From assembly GCF_016406145.1 (NCBI RefSeq), contig NZ_CP066306.1, positions 1,364,001-1,428,000 on the forward strand: a DNA stretch of 64,000 bases, in the 5' to 3' direction. Of this stretch, positions 1 through 9,706 are shown in pieces; position 1 is the first letter of the stretch, and each line of letters opens with the position of its first letter. The translations under genes and the position numbers were made by a program. The stretch comes from Pseudomonas putida (GTDB lineage Bacteria > Pseudomonadota > Gammaproteobacteria > Pseudomonadales > Pseudomonadaceae). The notes under the pieces were generated by a model, which was given only the letters and a program-made list of their open reading frames with translations, was not told the origin of the DNA and did not search any database.

Positions 1-942
1 ATCGATGGTACGGCCATGGCCCAGACCTTTGGTGCACTGGCCCTGGGGCTGGCGCGCTACCAGGCCGACCTGCCGTTCGCTGGCGTGCTAGCCAACCGTG
101 TCGGCAGCCTGCGCCATGCGCAGTTGCTCGAAGGTAGCCTGACCGAAGGCCTGCGCTGGTACGGCGGGCTGTCGCGCGAGCGCGGTATCGAGCTGCCCAG
201 CCGCCACTTGGGGTTGGTTCAGGCCAGCGAGCTGAATGACCTGGATGCGCGCCTGGACGCTGCCGCCCAAGCACTGGGCAGCAGCTGCGATGCCGCATTG
301 CCGCCGCCGGTGGCATTCGCCGCGCCGGACGTACCGTCCTGCACCGCCTCGCTGGCGGGTGTGCGCATTGGCATCGCCCGGGACGAAGCGTTTGCCTTCA
401 CCTACGGCGCCAACCTCGACCTGCTGCGCAACCTGGGCGCACAGCTGGCGTTCTTCTCGCCGCTGCACGACCGCGAGCTGCCCGTCGTGGACAGCCTGTA
501 CCTGCCGGGCGGCTACCCTGAGCTGCATCACCATGCGCTGGCCGCCAACGCACCGATGTGCGCCGCGATCCGTGCGCACCACGGGGCAGGCAAGCCGTTG
601 CTGGCCGAGTGCGGCGGCATGCTTTACCTGCTCGATGCCCTGACCGATGTGGCCGGTGAGCGTGCAGCGCTACTTGGCCTGCTGCCCGGCGAGGCGACCA
701 TGCAGAAACGCCTGGCGGCGCTGGCCCTGCAGGCTGTGGAACTGCCCGAAGGCACCCTGCGCGGCCACACCTACCACCACTCGCTGACCAGCACCGAACT
801 GCAGCCCATTGCCCGCGGCCTGAGCCCCAACGGCGGGCGCGGCAACGAGGCGGTCTATCGCCTTGGGCGGCTCACTGCATCCTATGTGCACTTCTATTTC
901 CCCTCCAACCCTGAGGCGGCGGCAGCGCTGTTGCGGCCATGA
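1..942 (+). CDS. cobB: Cobyrinate a,c-diamide synthase, 5'-truncated by the window edge
   Basis: ATP- and glutamine-dependent amidation of the a and c side chains of cobyrinic acid. The frame is open from base 1, so the N-terminal dethiobiotin-synthetase-like ATPase part with its P-loop lies outside the window; 313 residues are visible. The remainder carries a class I glutamine amidotransferase domain: the nucleophile motif ECGGM near base 610, and a late HTYHHS stretch followed by SYVHFYFPSN that fits the end of this family. Its stop overlaps the bluB start (ATGA at 939-942), so it is the upstream member of the cobalamin operon seen here. Family assignment is firm; the true start cannot be given. 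Confidence 0.93.
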   Translation: MDGTAMAQTFGALALGLARYQADLPFAGVLANRVGSLRHAQLLEGSLTEGLRWYGGLSRERGIELPSRHLGLVQASELNDLDARLDAAAQALGSSCDAALPPPVAFAAPDVPSCTASLAGVRIGIARDEAFAFTYGANLDLLRNLGAQLAFFSPLHDRELPVVDSLYLPGGYPELHHHALAANAPMCAAIRAHHGAGKPLLAECGGMLYLLDALTDVAGERAALLGLLPGEATMQKRLAALALQAVELPEGTLRGHTYHHSLTSTELQPIARGLSPNGGRGNEAVYRLGRLTASYVHFYFPSNPEAAAALLRP

Positions 943-1589
943 GCGAGCACGCCTTCAGTGATGCCGAACGCGCGGCCGTCTACCGGGCAATCGGCGAGCG
1001 CCGCGACATGCGCCACTTCGCCGGCGGCAGCGTTGCGCCTGAAGTGCTCGGCCGCCTGCTCGCTGCCGCGCACCAGGCCCCCAGCGTTGGCCTGATGCAG
1101 CCTTGGCGTTTCATTCGCATCAGTCAGAGTGAGCTGCGCGGGCGTATTCAGGCGTTGGTGGAGGAGGAGCGGGTGCGCACTGCACACGCCTTGGGCGAGC
1201 GCACCGGCGATTTCATGAAGCTCAAGGTAGAAGGCATCAACGACTGCGCCGAAGTGTTGGTGGCGGCGTTGATGGATAACCGCGAGCCTCACATTTTCGG
1301 CCGCCGGACCTTGCCCGAAATGGACCTCGCCTCGCTCGCCTGCGCTATTCAGAACCTGTGGCTGGCGGCCCGCGCTGAAGGGCTGGGGCTGGGCTGGGTC
1401 TCGCTGTTCGACCCACAGGCACTGGCCGCGCTGCTGGGGATGCCTGCCGGTGCCAAACCGGTGGCGGTGCTGTGCCTGGGGCCTGTCGCCGAATTCTATC
1501 CGGCACCCATGCTGGTGATGGAAAACTGGGCCGAAGCACGGCCCCTGAGCGACATGCTCTATGAAAACCAATGGGGAGAGCGCCCATGA
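939..1589 (+). CDS. bluB: 5,6-dimethylbenzimidazole synthase
   Basis: BluB is a flavin-destructase of the nitroreductase fold that cleaves FMNH2 with oxygen to give 5,6-dimethylbenzimidazole, the lower ligand of B12. The 216-residue protein has the usual family length. It shows the N-terminal RRDMRHF motif, the [13 protein letters not shown] flavin-binding segment and the late [10 protein letters not shown] stretch typical of BluB rather than of general nitroreductases. Start and stop both overlap neighbours (ATGA at 939-942 and 1586-1589), so translation is probably coupled along the operon. Its presence means the lower ligand is made by the oxygen-dependent route, feeding CobT downstream. 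Confidence 0.93.
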   Translation: MSEHAFSDAERAAVYRAIGERRDMRHFAGGSVAPEVLGRLLAAAHQAPSVGLMQPWRFIRISQSELRGRIQALVEEERVRTAHALGERTGDFMKLKVEGINDCAEVLVAALMDNREPHIFGRRTLPEMDLASLACAIQNLWLAARAEGLGLGWVSLFDPQALAALLGMPAGAKPVAVLCLGPVAEFYPAPMLVMENWAEARPLSDMLYENQWGERP

Positions 1590-2494
1590 GCGTCGCCTTG
1601 CTGACCGTGGCCGGCGTGGCCCTGGATGCATTGTTCGGCGAGCCGCAGCGGCGCCATCCGCTGGTGGCCTTCGGTAACCTGGCGTCGAGCCTGGAGCAGC
1701 GCCTGAATGCCGGTGGGCGCGGTTGGCGCAGCCATGGCGTGAGTGCCTGGTTCCTGGCAGTGGTGCCCTTGACTCTGGTGGCGCTGATTCTCTCCTGGCT
1801 GCCCTATATTGGCTGGCTGGTAGACGTGCTGGCGCTGTATTGCGCGCTGGGCCTGCGCAGCCTTGGCGAGCATGTGCTGCCGGTAGCCAGTGCCTTGCGC
1901 CAGGGTGATCTGGAGGAGGCGAGGCGCCGCGTCGGTTACCTGGTCAGCCGCGAGACCCGCGAGCTCGATGAGCCGGCCGTGGCCAGGGCCGCAACCGAAT
2001 CGGTGCTGGAGAACGGCAGCGATGCGGTGTTCGCCGCGCTGTTCTGGTTCATCGTGGCCGGCGCTCCGGGCGTGGTCCTGTACCGCCTGAGCAATACTCT
2101 GGATGCCATGTGGGGCTACCGCAATGAACGTTTTGAACGCTTCGGGTGGTGCGCGGCGCGCATCGACGATGTACTCAACTATGTTCCCGCAAGGCTGGTG
2201 GCACTGACCTACGCCTTGCTCGGCAAAACCCGCCTGGCCCTGGCCTGCTGGCGCAACCAGGGGCCGTTGTGGGACAGCCCCAACGCCGGGCCGGTGATGG
2301 CGGCCGGTGCCGGTGCGCTGGGTGTCGAACTCGGTGGCCCGGCGGTGTATCACGGCGAGCTGCACGAGCGCCCGCGCCTGGGCGAAGGGCCGATGGCCGA
2401 TGCCGGTGCCATCGAGCGCGGCTGGGCCCTGGTGCAGCGTGGCGTGTGGTTGTGGTTGCTGGTGATCTGCGTGGGAGCCTACTGCAATGCTTGA
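1586..2494 (+). CDS. cbiB: Adenosylcobinamide-phosphate synthase
   Basis: Integral membrane enzyme that attaches aminopropanol (phosphate) to adenosylcobyric acid. The 302-residue protein has the family N-terminus ([17 protein letters not shown]), several hydrophobic segments around residues 45-90 and 150-170, the [11 protein letters not shown] motif and the C-terminal [19 protein letters not shown] stretch. The ATG at 1586 was chosen over an in-frame ATG at 1571 because it makes a four-base overlap with the bluB stop and has GGGGAGAG just upstream. Called cobD in the Pseudomonas denitrificans naming scheme. Confidence 0.94.
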   Translation: MSVALLTVAGVALDALFGEPQRRHPLVAFGNLASSLEQRLNAGGRGWRSHGVSAWFLAVVPLTLVALILSWLPYIGWLVDVLALYCALGLRSLGEHVLPVASALRQGDLEEARRRVGYLVSRETRELDEPAVARAATESVLENGSDAVFAALFWFIVAGAPGVVLYRLSNTLDAMWGYRNERFERFGWCAARIDDVLNYVPARLVALTYALLGKTRLALACWRNQGPLWDSPNAGPVMAAGAGALGVELGGPAVYHGELHERPRLGEGPMADAGAIERGWALVQRGVWLWLLVICVGAYCNA

Positions 2495-3479
2495 ACATGG
2501 CGGCCGACTGCTCAAGGCAGTACGGCAATACGGGATTGCACGGGAGGACTGGCTCGACCTGTCCAGCGGTATTGCGCCGTGGGCTTACCCGGTGCCGCCG
2601 ATCCCGGCGCACGCCTGGGCGCGACTGCCCGAGACCGAAGACGGTCTCGAAGAGGCGGCCCGACAGTATTACGGTGTTGGCCAGTTGCTGCCGGTAGCGG
2701 GCTCGCAAGCAGCGATCCAGGCCCTGCCGCATCTGCGCCCGAGCGGTCGCGTGGGGGTGCTGTCGCCGTGTTATGCCGAGCATCCGCAGGCCTGGCAACG
2801 GGCCAGGCATCAGCTGATCGAGCTGGATGAAAGCCTGGTCGAGGCGTATCTGGACAGCCTCGATGTGCTGGTGCTGGTCAACCCGAACAACCCGACCGGT
2901 CATCGCGTGCCCCCCAACCGCCTGCTTGCATGGCATGCCCGCTTGGCCGAGCGTGGCGGCTGGTTGGTGGTCGATGAAGCCTTCATGGACAACACGCCCG
3001 AGCACAGCGTGGTCGGTTGTGCCGACCGGCCGGGGCTGATTGTGCTGCGCTCGTTCGGCAAGTTCTTTGGCCTGGCGGGTGTGCGGCTGGGCTGCGTGGC
3101 GGCCGAACTGCCGTTGTTGCGGCGCCTGGCCGACCTGCTTGGCCCATGGACCGTCAGCGGCCCGACCCGGGTGCTGGCCCAGGCGTGTTTCGCCAACCTG
3201 GCAGCGCACCCGCTGCAGATCGAGCGCTGTGCCCACGCCAGCCAACGGCTTGCCACGCTGCTGGAAAGCACCGGCCTGACACCCGCGGGTGGTTGCGACC
3301 TGTTCCAGTACGTACGCTGTGAGCACGCAGCGCACTTGCATGACTTTCTTGCCCGCCGCGGCATCCTGGTGCGCCTGTTCGAACAGCCACCTGCCGTGCG
3401 CCTGGGCCTGCCCGCCAGCGCCGCTGAAGAGCAGCGCCTGGCCCAGGCCCTGGCCGATTATCAGAAGGAAACGGCATGA
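2487..3479 (+). CDS. cobD: L-threonine-O-3-phosphate decarboxylase (PLP enzyme)
   Basis: Makes (R)-1-amino-2-propanol phosphate for the nucleotide loop of cobalamin. It is a 330-residue fold-type I aminotransferase-like protein with the VNPNNPTG motif, VVDEAF (aspartate for the pyridine nitrogen) and [14 protein letters not shown], whose lysine (about residue 192) should bind PLP. It overlaps cbiB by 8 bp and cobQ by 4 bp, and CbiB uses its product. Older Pseudomonas annotation calls this gene cobC, which can be confused with the phosphatase further down. Confidence 0.93.
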   Translation: MLEHGGRLLKAVRQYGIAREDWLDLSSGIAPWAYPVPPIPAHAWARLPETEDGLEEAARQYYGVGQLLPVAGSQAAIQALPHLRPSGRVGVLSPCYAEHPQAWQRARHQLIELDESLVEAYLDSLDVLVLVNPNNPTGHRVPPNRLLAWHARLAERGGWLVVDEAFMDNTPEHSVVGCADRPGLIVLRSFGKFFGLAGVRLGCVAAELPLLRRLADLLGPWTVSGPTRVLAQACFANLAAHPLQIERCAHASQRLATLLESTGLTPAGGCDLFQYVRCEHAAHLHDFLARRGILVRLFEQPPAVRLGLPASAAEEQRLAQALADYQKETA

Positions 3480-4930
3480 CCACCCTCATGGTGCAAGGCA
3501 CCACCTCCGATGCCGGCAAGAGCACGCTGGTTACCGCCCTGTGCCGTTGGCTGCTGCGCCAGGGGGTGGCCGTGGTGCCGTTCAAACCGCAGAACATGGC
3601 ACTCAACAGCGCGGTGACTGCCGACGGCGGCGAGATCGGTCGCGCCCAGGCGGTGCAGGCCCAGGCTTGCCGGCTGGCGCCGCACACCGACATGAACCCG
3701 GTGCTGCTCAAGCCCAACAGTGACACCGGCGCCCAGGTCATCATCCATGGCCGCGCGGTCACCAGCATGAACGCGGTGGCCTATCACGACTACAAGGCTA
3801 TCGCCATGCAGGCGGTGCTGGCTTCCCATCAGCGCCTCAGTGGCGAGTACCCGGTGGTGATGGTCGAAGGTGCGGGCTCGCCTGCCGAGATCAACCTGCG
3901 TGCGGGTGACATCGCCAACATGGGTTTTGCCGAAGCGGTCGACTGCCCGGTGATTCTGGTTGCCGACATCAATCGCGGCGGCGTCTTCGCCCACCTGGTC
4001 GGTACCCTGGAACTGCTGTCGCCGACCGAGCAGGCCCGGGTCAAGGGCTTCGTCATCAACCGTTTCCGTGGCGACATCGCCCTGCTGCAGCCAGGCCTGG
4101 ACTGGCTGGAGCAGCGCACGGGCAAGCCGGTGTTGGGTGTGCTGCCTTATGTCACCGACCTGCACCTGGAGGCCGAAGACGGCATCGATGTACGCCAGGG
4201 GGCCAAGGATGAGCGCGTGCTCAAGGTGATCGTGCCGGTGCTGCCGCGCATCAGCAACCACACCGACTTCGACCCGTTGCGCCTGCACCCCCAGGTGGAC
4301 CTGCAGTTCATCGGCCCTGGCCAGCCGATTCCGCCTGCCGACCTGATCATCCTGCCTGGCTCCAAAAGCGTGCGTGGCGATCTGGCGCAACTGCGCGAGC
4401 GCGGTTGGGACACCGCCATCGCCCGGCACCTGCGCTACGGCGGTAAGCTCATCGGTATCTGTGGTGGCCTGCAGATGCTGGGCCGTGAGGTGCATGATCC
4501 GCTCGGCCTCGAGGGGCCTGCCGGGTCCAGCCCGGGGCTGGGCCTGCTCGATTACGCCACGGTGCTTGAGGCCCAGAAGCAGTTGCGCAACGTGGCGGGG
4601 GCTTTGAGCCTCGAACAGTCGCCCGTGGCCGGTTACGAGATCCATGCCGGCGTCACGCAAGGCCCTGCGCTGCAGCGCCCTGCCGTGCAACTGGCCGATG
4701 GCCGCAGCGACGGCGCCATCAGTGCCGACGGGCAGATCCTCGCCACTTACCTGCATGGCCTGTTCGAAGGCAGCCAGTCGTGCGCAGCGCTGCTGCGCTG
4801 GGCGGGCCTGGCGGACGTGCAGCAGATCGATTATGAGGCCCTGCGCGAGCGGGATATCGAGCGCCTGGCCGACCTGGTGGAAAAGCACCTGGACACCGCG
4901 CATCTGCGAAAACTTTGTGGGGTCGCCTGA
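3476..4930 (+). CDS. cobQ: Cobyric acid synthase, glutamine-hydrolysing
   Basis: Amidates the b, d, e and g carboxylates of adenosylcobyrinic acid a,c-diamide. The 484-residue protein has an N-terminal dethiobiotin-synthetase-like ATPase with P-loop [10 protein letters not shown] near residues 8-17, and a C-terminal class I glutamine amidotransferase domain with nucleophile Cys at about residue 329 (GICGGLQM) and a late TYLHGLFE histidine motif. It starts in a four-base overlap with cobD. One base separates its stop from the cobU ATG. Confidence 0.96.
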   Translation: MTTLMVQGTTSDAGKSTLVTALCRWLLRQGVAVVPFKPQNMALNSAVTADGGEIGRAQAVQAQACRLAPHTDMNPVLLKPNSDTGAQVIIHGRAVTSMNAVAYHDYKAIAMQAVLASHQRLSGEYPVVMVEGAGSPAEINLRAGDIANMGFAEAVDCPVILVADINRGGVFAHLVGTLELLSPTEQARVKGFVINRFRGDIALLQPGLDWLEQRTGKPVLGVLPYVTDLHLEAEDGIDVRQGAKDERVLKVIVPVLPRISNHTDFDPLRLHPQVDLQFIGPGQPIPPADLIILPGSKSVRGDLAQLRERGWDTAIARHLRYGGKLIGICGGLQMLGREVHDPLGLEGPAGSSPGLGLLDYATVLEAQKQLRNVAGALSLEQSPVAGYEIHAGVTQGPALQRPAVQLADGRSDGAISADGQILATYLHGLFEGSQSCAALLRWAGLADVQQIDYEALRERDIERLADLVEKHLDTAHLRKLCGVA

Positions 4931-4931
4931 C

Positions 4932-5453
4932 ATGCGCAACCTGATCCTCGGCGGTGCCCGCTCGGGCAAGAGCCGCCTGGCCGAGCAATTGGCAGCCGAC
5001 AGCGGCCTGCCGGTGACCTATATCGCCACCAGCGAACCCCTGGATGGCGAAATGAACGAACGGGTACGCCTGCACCGCCAGCGCCGGCCAAGCGATTGGG
5101 CGCTGATCGAAGAGCCGCTCGCCCTGGCTGGCGTGCTGCGTGCCGAAGCGGCTGAGGGGCGCTGCCTGCTGGTGGACTGCCTGACCCTGTGGCTGACCAA
5201 TCTGCTGATGCTCGATGACGTTCAGCGCCTGGCCCAAGAGCGCGATGCATTGCTCGACTGCCTGGTGCAATTGCCCGGCGTGATCATTCTGGTCAGCAAT
5301 GAAACCGGCCTGGGCGTAGTGCCCATGGGCGAGCTGACCCGGCGCTATGTCGACCAGGCCGGCTGGCTGCACCAGGCCGTCGCCGAACGTTGCCAGCGGG
5401 TGGTATTCACCGTCGCCGGCCTGCCCCTGATGCTCAAAGGACCTGCTCTATGA
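4932..5453 (+). CDS. cobU: Adenosylcobinamide kinase / adenosylcobinamide-phosphate guanylyltransferase
   Basis: Bifunctional enzyme that activates adenosylcobinamide to the GDP form (cobP in P. denitrificans naming). The 173-residue product begins with a P-loop GGARSGKS at residues 7-14. [11 protein letters not shown] contains His48, in the place of the histidine that carries GMP in the Salmonella enzyme. [14 protein letters not shown] and [11 protein letters not shown] are further family signatures. The ATG at 4932 was chosen because the P-loop must be N-terminal; a longer open frame upstream lies inside cobQ. It overlaps cobT by 4 bp (5450-5453). Confidence 0.96.
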   Translation: MRNLILGGARSGKSRLAEQLAADSGLPVTYIATSEPLDGEMNERVRLHRQRRPSDWALIEEPLALAGVLRAEAAEGRCLLVDCLTLWLTNLLMLDDVQRLAQERDALLDCLVQLPGVIILVSNETGLGVVPMGELTRRYVDQAGWLHQAVAERCQRVVFTVAGLPLMLKGPAL

Positions 5454-6505
5454 ACCCGACCTGGTGGCGTGACGCCTGCCAACCTCTCGATACCGCCGCC
5501 ATGGACCAGGCCCGCGCCCGTCAACAGCAGCTGACCAAACCTGCCGGATCGCTCGGCCAGCTGGAAGCCCTGGCAGTGCACCTGGCCGGGCTGCAGGGGG
5601 TTGAACGACCGAACCTGGATCAGGTCGCCATCACTATTTTCGCCGGTGATCATGGCGTGGTCGAGGAGGGTATTTCGGCCTATCCGCAGGCGGTGACCGG
5701 GCAGATGCTGCGCAATTTCGTCGGCGGCGGCGCGGCGATCAGCGTGCTGGCGCGCCAACTGCAGGCAAGCCTGGAAGTGGTCGATCTCGGCACCATCGAC
5801 CCACATCTGGAATTGCCGGGTGTTCGCCACCTGCGCCTGGGGAGCGGTACCGCCAACTTCGCCCGCCAGCCGGCGATGACCGAGGTGCAGCTGCGCTCAG
5901 CCCTGCAAGCCGGCCGAGACAGCGTCCTGCGCGCTGCCCAGAGCGGCGCGCAGCTGTTCATCGGTGGCGAGATGGGCATCGGCAACACCACGGCTGCTGC
6001 GGCGCTGGCCAGCACGCTGCTGGGCTGCCCGGCGCGCGAGCTGAGTGGCCCGGGCACTGGCCTGGACACCGCTGGCGTACGCCACAAGGCTGAAGTGATC
6101 GAGCGTGCCCTGGTGCTGCATGGCCTGCGTGCCGACGACCCGCTGCAGGCGCTGGGCTGTGTGGGTGGTTTTGAGATCGCCGCTCTGGCCGGCGCCTATC
6201 TGGCCTGTGCACAGCAGGGCATTGCAGTGCTGGTGGACGGTTTCATCTGCAGCGTCGCCGCGCTGGTAGCCGTGCGCCTCAACCCGCAGTGCCGGGCCTG
6301 GTTGCTGTTTGCCCACCAAGGTGCCGAGCCAGGGCACAAGGCGTTGCTCGATGCCTTGCAGGCCGAGCCGCTGCTGGCCCTGGGTCTGCGCCTGGGCGAG
6401 GGCAGCGGTGCGGCGCTGGCGGTGCCACTGTTGCGCCTGGCCTGCGTGCTGCACGGGCAGATGGCGACCTTTGCCGAAGCAGCCGTAGCGGACCGCCCGG
6501 TATGA
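5450..6505 (+). CDS. cobT: Nicotinate-nucleotide--dimethylbenzimidazole phosphoribosyltransferase
   Basis: Transfers phosphoribose from nicotinate mononucleotide to dimethylbenzimidazole to give alpha-ribazole phosphate. The protein has 351 residues, the usual length. Signatures are the N-terminal [43 protein letters not shown] and [11 protein letters not shown], the last holding the glutamate that acts as general base in CobT. The start is fixed by the ATGA overlap with cobU; a longer in-frame extension reaches back into cobU and is unlikely. It uses the BluB product and feeds CobC and CobS. Confidence 0.96.
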   Translation: MNPTWWRDACQPLDTAAMDQARARQQQLTKPAGSLGQLEALAVHLAGLQGVERPNLDQVAITIFAGDHGVVEEGISAYPQAVTGQMLRNFVGGGAAISVLARQLQASLEVVDLGTIDPHLELPGVRHLRLGSGTANFARQPAMTEVQLRSALQAGRDSVLRAAQSGAQLFIGGEMGIGNTTAAAALASTLLGCPARELSGPGTGLDTAGVRHKAEVIERALVLHGLRADDPLQALGCVGGFEIAALAGAYLACAQQGIAVLVDGFICSVAALVAVRLNPQCRAWLLFAHQGAEPGHKALLDALQAEPLLALGLRLGEGSGAALAVPLLRLACVLHGQMATFAEAAVADRPV

Positions 6506-7071
6506 TCCTCGACTTGCTGCGCCACGGCGAAACCGAACAGGGTGGCGGCTTGCGCGGCAGCCTGGACGATGCTCTCACCGAGCTGGGCTGGGCGCAGATG
6601 CGCAGTGCCTTGGGTGATCGCGCCGCTTGGGACGTACTGGTCAGCTCACCCTTGCAGCGCTGTGCGCGGTTTGCCGATGAGCTGGGTGAACGGCTGGGTT
6701 TGATGGTGCAGCGCGAGGCCGATCTGCAAGAGTTGCATTTCGGTGAGTGGGAAGGGCGCAGCGCCTTGCAGATCATGCAGACGCAAGCGGATGAGCTCGG
6801 GCGTTTCTGGGCCGATCCTTACAGCTACACGCCGCCCGGCGGTGAGGCCGTCAGTGCCTTCGCTGAGCGGGTGCTGGGTGCTGTCGCCCGCCTGCACCAG
6901 CAGCATGCCGGCAAGCGGGTGTTGCTGGTCACCCACGGTGGCGTCATGCGCTTGCTGTTGGCACGTGCCCGTGGTCTGCCCAAAGAGCAATTGCTGCAGG
7001 TCGAAGTGGGGCACGGCGCGCTGATGGGCCTGCGGCTGCATGAAGATGGGCAACTGGAAGAGGTGGGCTGA
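6502..7071 (+). CDS. cobC: Alpha-ribazole-5'-phosphate phosphatase (histidine phosphatase family)
   Basis: A 189-residue phosphoglycerate-mutase-like phosphatase with the catalytic LLRHGET motif (His8), a second arginine in [21 protein letters not shown], and the second histidine in [13 protein letters not shown]. It should remove the phosphate from alpha-ribazole phosphate or from adenosylcobalamin phosphate. ATGA overlap with cobT fixes the start. The family has many members of other function, so the specific role rests on its place between cobT and cobS. Confidence 0.9.
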   Translation: MILDLLRHGETEQGGGLRGSLDDALTELGWAQMRSALGDRAAWDVLVSSPLQRCARFADELGERLGLMVQREADLQELHFGEWEGRSALQIMQTQADELGRFWADPYSYTPPGGEAVSAFAERVLGAVARLHQQHAGKRVLLVTHGGVMRLLLARARGLPKEQLLQVEVGHGALMGLRLHEDGQLEEVG

Positions 7072-7072
7072 G

Positions 7073-7807
7073 ATGCTGCCGTTCTGGATTGCCCTGCAGT
7101 TCCTCAGCAGCCTGCCGGTACGCTTGTCGGGGATGCCCGAACCACGCGAAATGGGGCGCTCACTGCTGTGCTACCCACTGGTCGGCCTGCTGTTCGGCCT
7201 GCTGCTGTGGCTTGCCAGCCATCTGTTGCAAGGCGCGCCGGCACCTTTGCACGCGGCGTTGCTGTTGACGCTGTGGGTACTGCTCAGCGGTGCGCTGCAC
7301 CTGGACGGCCTGGCAGACAGTGCTGATGCCTGGCTAGGTGGGTTCGGCGATCGCGAGCGTACGCTCAAGATCATGAAGGATCCGCGCAGCGGGCCGATTG
7401 CGGTGGTGACCCTGGTGCTGGTGTTGCTGCTCAAGTTCTGTGCGTTGTGGGTGCTGGTCGAGCGCGGCGCAGGTGCGCTGCTGGTGCTGGCGCCGGTGGT
7501 GGGGCGTGCGGCGATGCTTGGCCTGTTCCTTGGTACGCCCTACGTGCGCCCGGGCGGCCTGGGGCAGGCGCTGGCCGAGCACCTGCCGCGCCAGACTGCT
7601 GGCTGGGTGCTGCTGGGCAGTCTGCTGCTGTGCCTGCTGCTGGGCGGCTGGAGCGCGATCTGGCCGATGGCGCTGGCGCTTGGCGTGTTCTTGTGGTTGC
7701 GACGATTGATGTGTCAGCGGTTGGGCGGGACAACCGGCGATACTGCCGGGGCGATGCTGGAGTTGCTGGAGCTCACCGTGGTGTTGGGGCTGGCGTTAGC
7801 GACTTGA
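7073..7807 (+). CDS. cobS: Adenosylcobinamide-GDP ribazoletransferase (cobalamin synthase)
   Basis: Polytopic membrane enzyme that joins adenosylcobinamide-GDP and alpha-ribazole in the last assembly step. The 244-residue protein has the family start LPFWIALQFLSSLPV, the metal-binding GALHLDGLADSADAWLGG near residue 80, KIMKDPRSGPIAVV, and four to six hydrophobic helices. It starts one base after the cobC stop and is the last gene of the operon; no clear terminator follows before the marR promoter region. Confidence 0.95.
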   Translation: MLPFWIALQFLSSLPVRLSGMPEPREMGRSLLCYPLVGLLFGLLLWLASHLLQGAPAPLHAALLLTLWVLLSGALHLDGLADSADAWLGGFGDRERTLKIMKDPRSGPIAVVTLVLVLLLKFCALWVLVERGAGALLVLAPVVGRAAMLGLFLGTPYVRPGGLGQALAEHLPRQTAGWVLLGSLLLCLLLGGWSAIWPMALALGVFLWLRRLMCQRLGGTTGDTAGAMLELLELTVVLGLALAT

Positions 7808-7834
7808 GTGGCTGCTTGGCACAATTGAAACTTC

Positions 7835-7870
7835 TTGCAACATCCATAGTGCGGGTATATACACGTAATC
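7835..7870 (+). promoter_or_regulatory. Predicted promoter and operator of the marR-type gene, possibly leaderless
   Basis: TTGCAA (7835-7840) and TATACA (7858-7863) are separated by 17 bp. An imperfect palindrome, GCGGGTATATACACGT (7851-7866), covers the -10 box and shares the GGGTATATAC core with the palindrome before the next gene. The implied start of transcription is at about 7870, one base before the ATG, and no Shine-Dalgarno sequence is present. The regulator probably represses itself here (inference). Confidence 0.55.
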
Positions 7871-8275
7871 ATGTTGACCAGTGAATGCATCTGCACCCAT
7901 CTGCGTCGCGCCGCCCGTGGGGTGAGCCGGCATTACGACGAAGCCCTCGTTGGTTTTGGCATTAATGTCGCCCAGTTTTCCCTGCTGCGCCATCTGCAGC
8001 GCCTCGACCGGCCGAGTATCACCACCCTGGCTGAAGCCATGGGCCTGGAGCGTAGCACCCTTGGCCGCAACCTGAGGGTGCTGGAGGCCGAAGGCTTGGT
8101 GGCCTTGGCTGAGGGGGACGACCAGCGCAACCGTGTTGTGCTGTTGACGGACGCGGGGGCGAGCCGCCTGCAAGCAGCTTACCCAGCCTGGGAGCTGGCA
8201 CAGCAGGCGTTGGTGCAGCGATTGGGTGAAGGGCAGCGCGACCAGTTGGTGCGCTTGCTGGCGCAACTGGCTTGA
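7871..8275 (+). CDS. MarR-family transcriptional regulator
   Basis: A 134-residue winged-helix regulator. Features are an N-terminal helix with a cysteine pair (CICTHLRRAARG), the recognition segment around LAEAMGLERSTLGRNLRVLEAEGL (residues about 54-78) and the wing with DDQRNRVVLLTDAG. No Shine-Dalgarno lies upstream of the ATG at 7871, but the N-terminal sequence fits the family, so this start is kept. It probably controls itself and the adjacent MFS gene through the two related palindromes; the ligand is unknown. Confidence 0.88.
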   Translation: MLTSECICTHLRRAARGVSRHYDEALVGFGINVAQFSLLRHLQRLDRPSITTLAEAMGLERSTLGRNLRVLEAEGLVALAEGDDQRNRVVLLTDAGASRLQAAYPAWELAQQALVQRLGEGQRDQLVRLLAQLA

Positions 8276-8291
8276 TCCAGTTTGATTCAAA

Positions 8292-8307
8292 GCGGGTATA
8301 TACCCGC
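8292..8307 (+). promoter_or_regulatory. Perfect 16-bp palindrome, candidate MarR operator before the MFS gene
   Basis: GCGGGTATATACCCGC is self-complementary over all 16 bases and lies 31 bp before the MFS start codon. It matches the site covering the -10 of the marR promoter (GCGGGTATATACACGT) at 14 of 16 positions. A TTGATC at 8272-8277 could be the -35 box of a promoter whose -10 lies in the palindrome. Confidence 0.7.
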
Positions 8308-8338
8308 ATAACCTTATGATGTGCTGGAGATAACGACA

Positions 8339-9541
8339 ATGACTTCGGTTTGGCGAACCAGCGGGTGGGTACTGGCGGGGGCGGCGTTGATCTTGGCGTT
8401 GTCCCTCGGTGTCCGGCACGGTTTCGGCTTGTTCCTGGCGCCGATGAGTGCCGATTTCGGTTGGGGCCGTGAGGTATTCGCGTTCGCCATCGCCCTGCAG
8501 AACCTGATCTGGGGGTTGGCGCAGCCGTTTGCCGGCGCGTTGGCCGACCGCTTGGGCGCGGCGCGGGTGGTCATCATCGGCGGCATTTTGTATACCGCCG
8601 GTTTGCTGCTGATGAGTACGGCCGACTCGGCCTGGTCGCTGTCACTCAGTGCCGGTCTGCTGATTGGTATCGGCCTGTCGGGCACCTCGTTCTCGGTCAT
8701 TCTGGGCGTGGTCGGCCGGGCGGTACCGGCTGAAAAACGCAGCATGGCCATGGGCATTGCCAGCGCAGCAGGCTCGTTCGGCCAGTTTGCCATGCTGCCC
8801 GGCACTCTGGGCCTGATCGAATGGCTTGGCTGGTCGGCAGCGCTGCTGGTGCTTGGCCTGCTGGTGGCATTGATCGTGCCCTTTGTCGGGCTGCTGCGTG
8901 ACCGCCCGTTGCCTGCCCACGGTGGCGAACAGACGTTGGGCCAGGCGTTGCATGAAGCCTGCTCGCACTCTGGTTTCTGGCTGCTGGCGCTGGGCTTTTT
9001 CGTCTGCGGCTTCCAGGTGGTATTCATCGGCGTGCACTTGCCAGCCTATCTGGTCGACCAGCACCTGGCGGCAACCACCGGTACTACCGTGCTAGCGCTG
9101 GTCGGGCTGTTCAACATCGTAGGTACCTATACGGCGGGCTGGCTGGGTGGACGCATGTCCAAGCCGCGGCTGCTCACGGCGTTGTACCTGTTGCGTGCGA
9201 TAGTGATCGTGCTGTTCCTCTGGGCACCGGTGACCCAGTTCAGCGCCTATCTGTTCGGCATTGCCATGGGCCTGCTGTGGCTTTCGACCGTACCGTTGAC
9301 CAACGGCACCGTGGCCACGCTATTTGGTGTGCGTAACCTGTCGATGCTGGGCGGCATTGTCTTCCTGTTCCATCAGCTGGGTGCCTTCCTCGGCGGTTGG
9401 CTTGGGGGTGTGGTGTACGACCGTACCGGCAATTACGATCTTGTCTGGCAGATTTCGATATTGCTCAGTCTGCTGGCTGCAGCACTCAATTGGCCGGTGA
9501 GTGAGCGGCCTGTTGCCCGTCTGCAGGCCCGCGCGGCATGA
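8339..9541 (+). CDS. MFS transporter
   Basis: A 400-residue major facilitator superfamily protein with about 12 hydrophobic segments. The loop 2-3 region reads GALADRLGAARVVIIGG, a recognisable MFS signature. The ATG at 8339 is preferred over an in-frame GTG at 8321 because GGAGATAA lies at a proper distance before it. The family includes monocarboxylate (oxalate/formate antiporter-like) and drug carriers, and sequence alone does not give the substrate. It lies downstream of a MarR gene and a palindromic operator and overlaps the next small gene by 4 bp. Confidence 0.85.
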   Translation: MTSVWRTSGWVLAGAALILALSLGVRHGFGLFLAPMSADFGWGREVFAFAIALQNLIWGLAQPFAGALADRLGAARVVIIGGILYTAGLLLMSTADSAWSLSLSAGLLIGIGLSGTSFSVILGVVGRAVPAEKRSMAMGIASAAGSFGQFAMLPGTLGLIEWLGWSAALLVLGLLVALIVPFVGLLRDRPLPAHGGEQTLGQALHEACSHSGFWLLALGFFVCGFQVVFIGVHLPAYLVDQHLAATTGTTVLALVGLFNIVGTYTAGWLGGRMSKPRLLTALYLLRAIVIVLFLWAPVTQFSAYLFGIAMGLLWLSTVPLTNGTVATLFGVRNLSMLGGIVFLFHQLGAFLGGWLGGVVYDRTGNYDLVWQISILLSLLAAALNWPVSERPVARLQARAA

Positions 9542-9660
9542 ACCGCTACCTGGCTGGCGGGTTGCTGGCCCTGGGGGGCGCGCTGCTGCTGGTGCTGGCG
9601 TGGTGGGGCTGGCATCGGGGCGGTATGGCCCTCATGCAACTGGGCATGGGTGTTTGTTAA
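9538..9660 (+). CDS. 40-residue single-pass membrane peptide coupled to the MFS gene
   Basis: ATG at 9538 overlaps the MFS stop (ATGA), and the frame stops with TAA at 9658-9660. The peptide starts [20 protein letters not shown], runs on through WWGW and ends [10 protein letters not shown], so one hydrophobic helix makes up most of it. The overlap suggests translational coupling with the transporter, perhaps as a small accessory subunit; that role is inference. I do not recognise a family. Confidence 0.55.
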   Translation: MNRYLAGGLLALGGALLLVLAWWGWHRGGMALMQLGMGVC

Positions 9661-9706
9661 GCGCTACTCTGCAAGTTCGAGGATCGTCTTGCATAGGAGT
9701 CTTTTG

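Noticed and set aside
7808..7870. Cobalamin riboswitch for the cob operon
   Set aside because: No B12-box or matching fold seen near any cob gene in the window; if present it would be upstream of cobB, outside the window.
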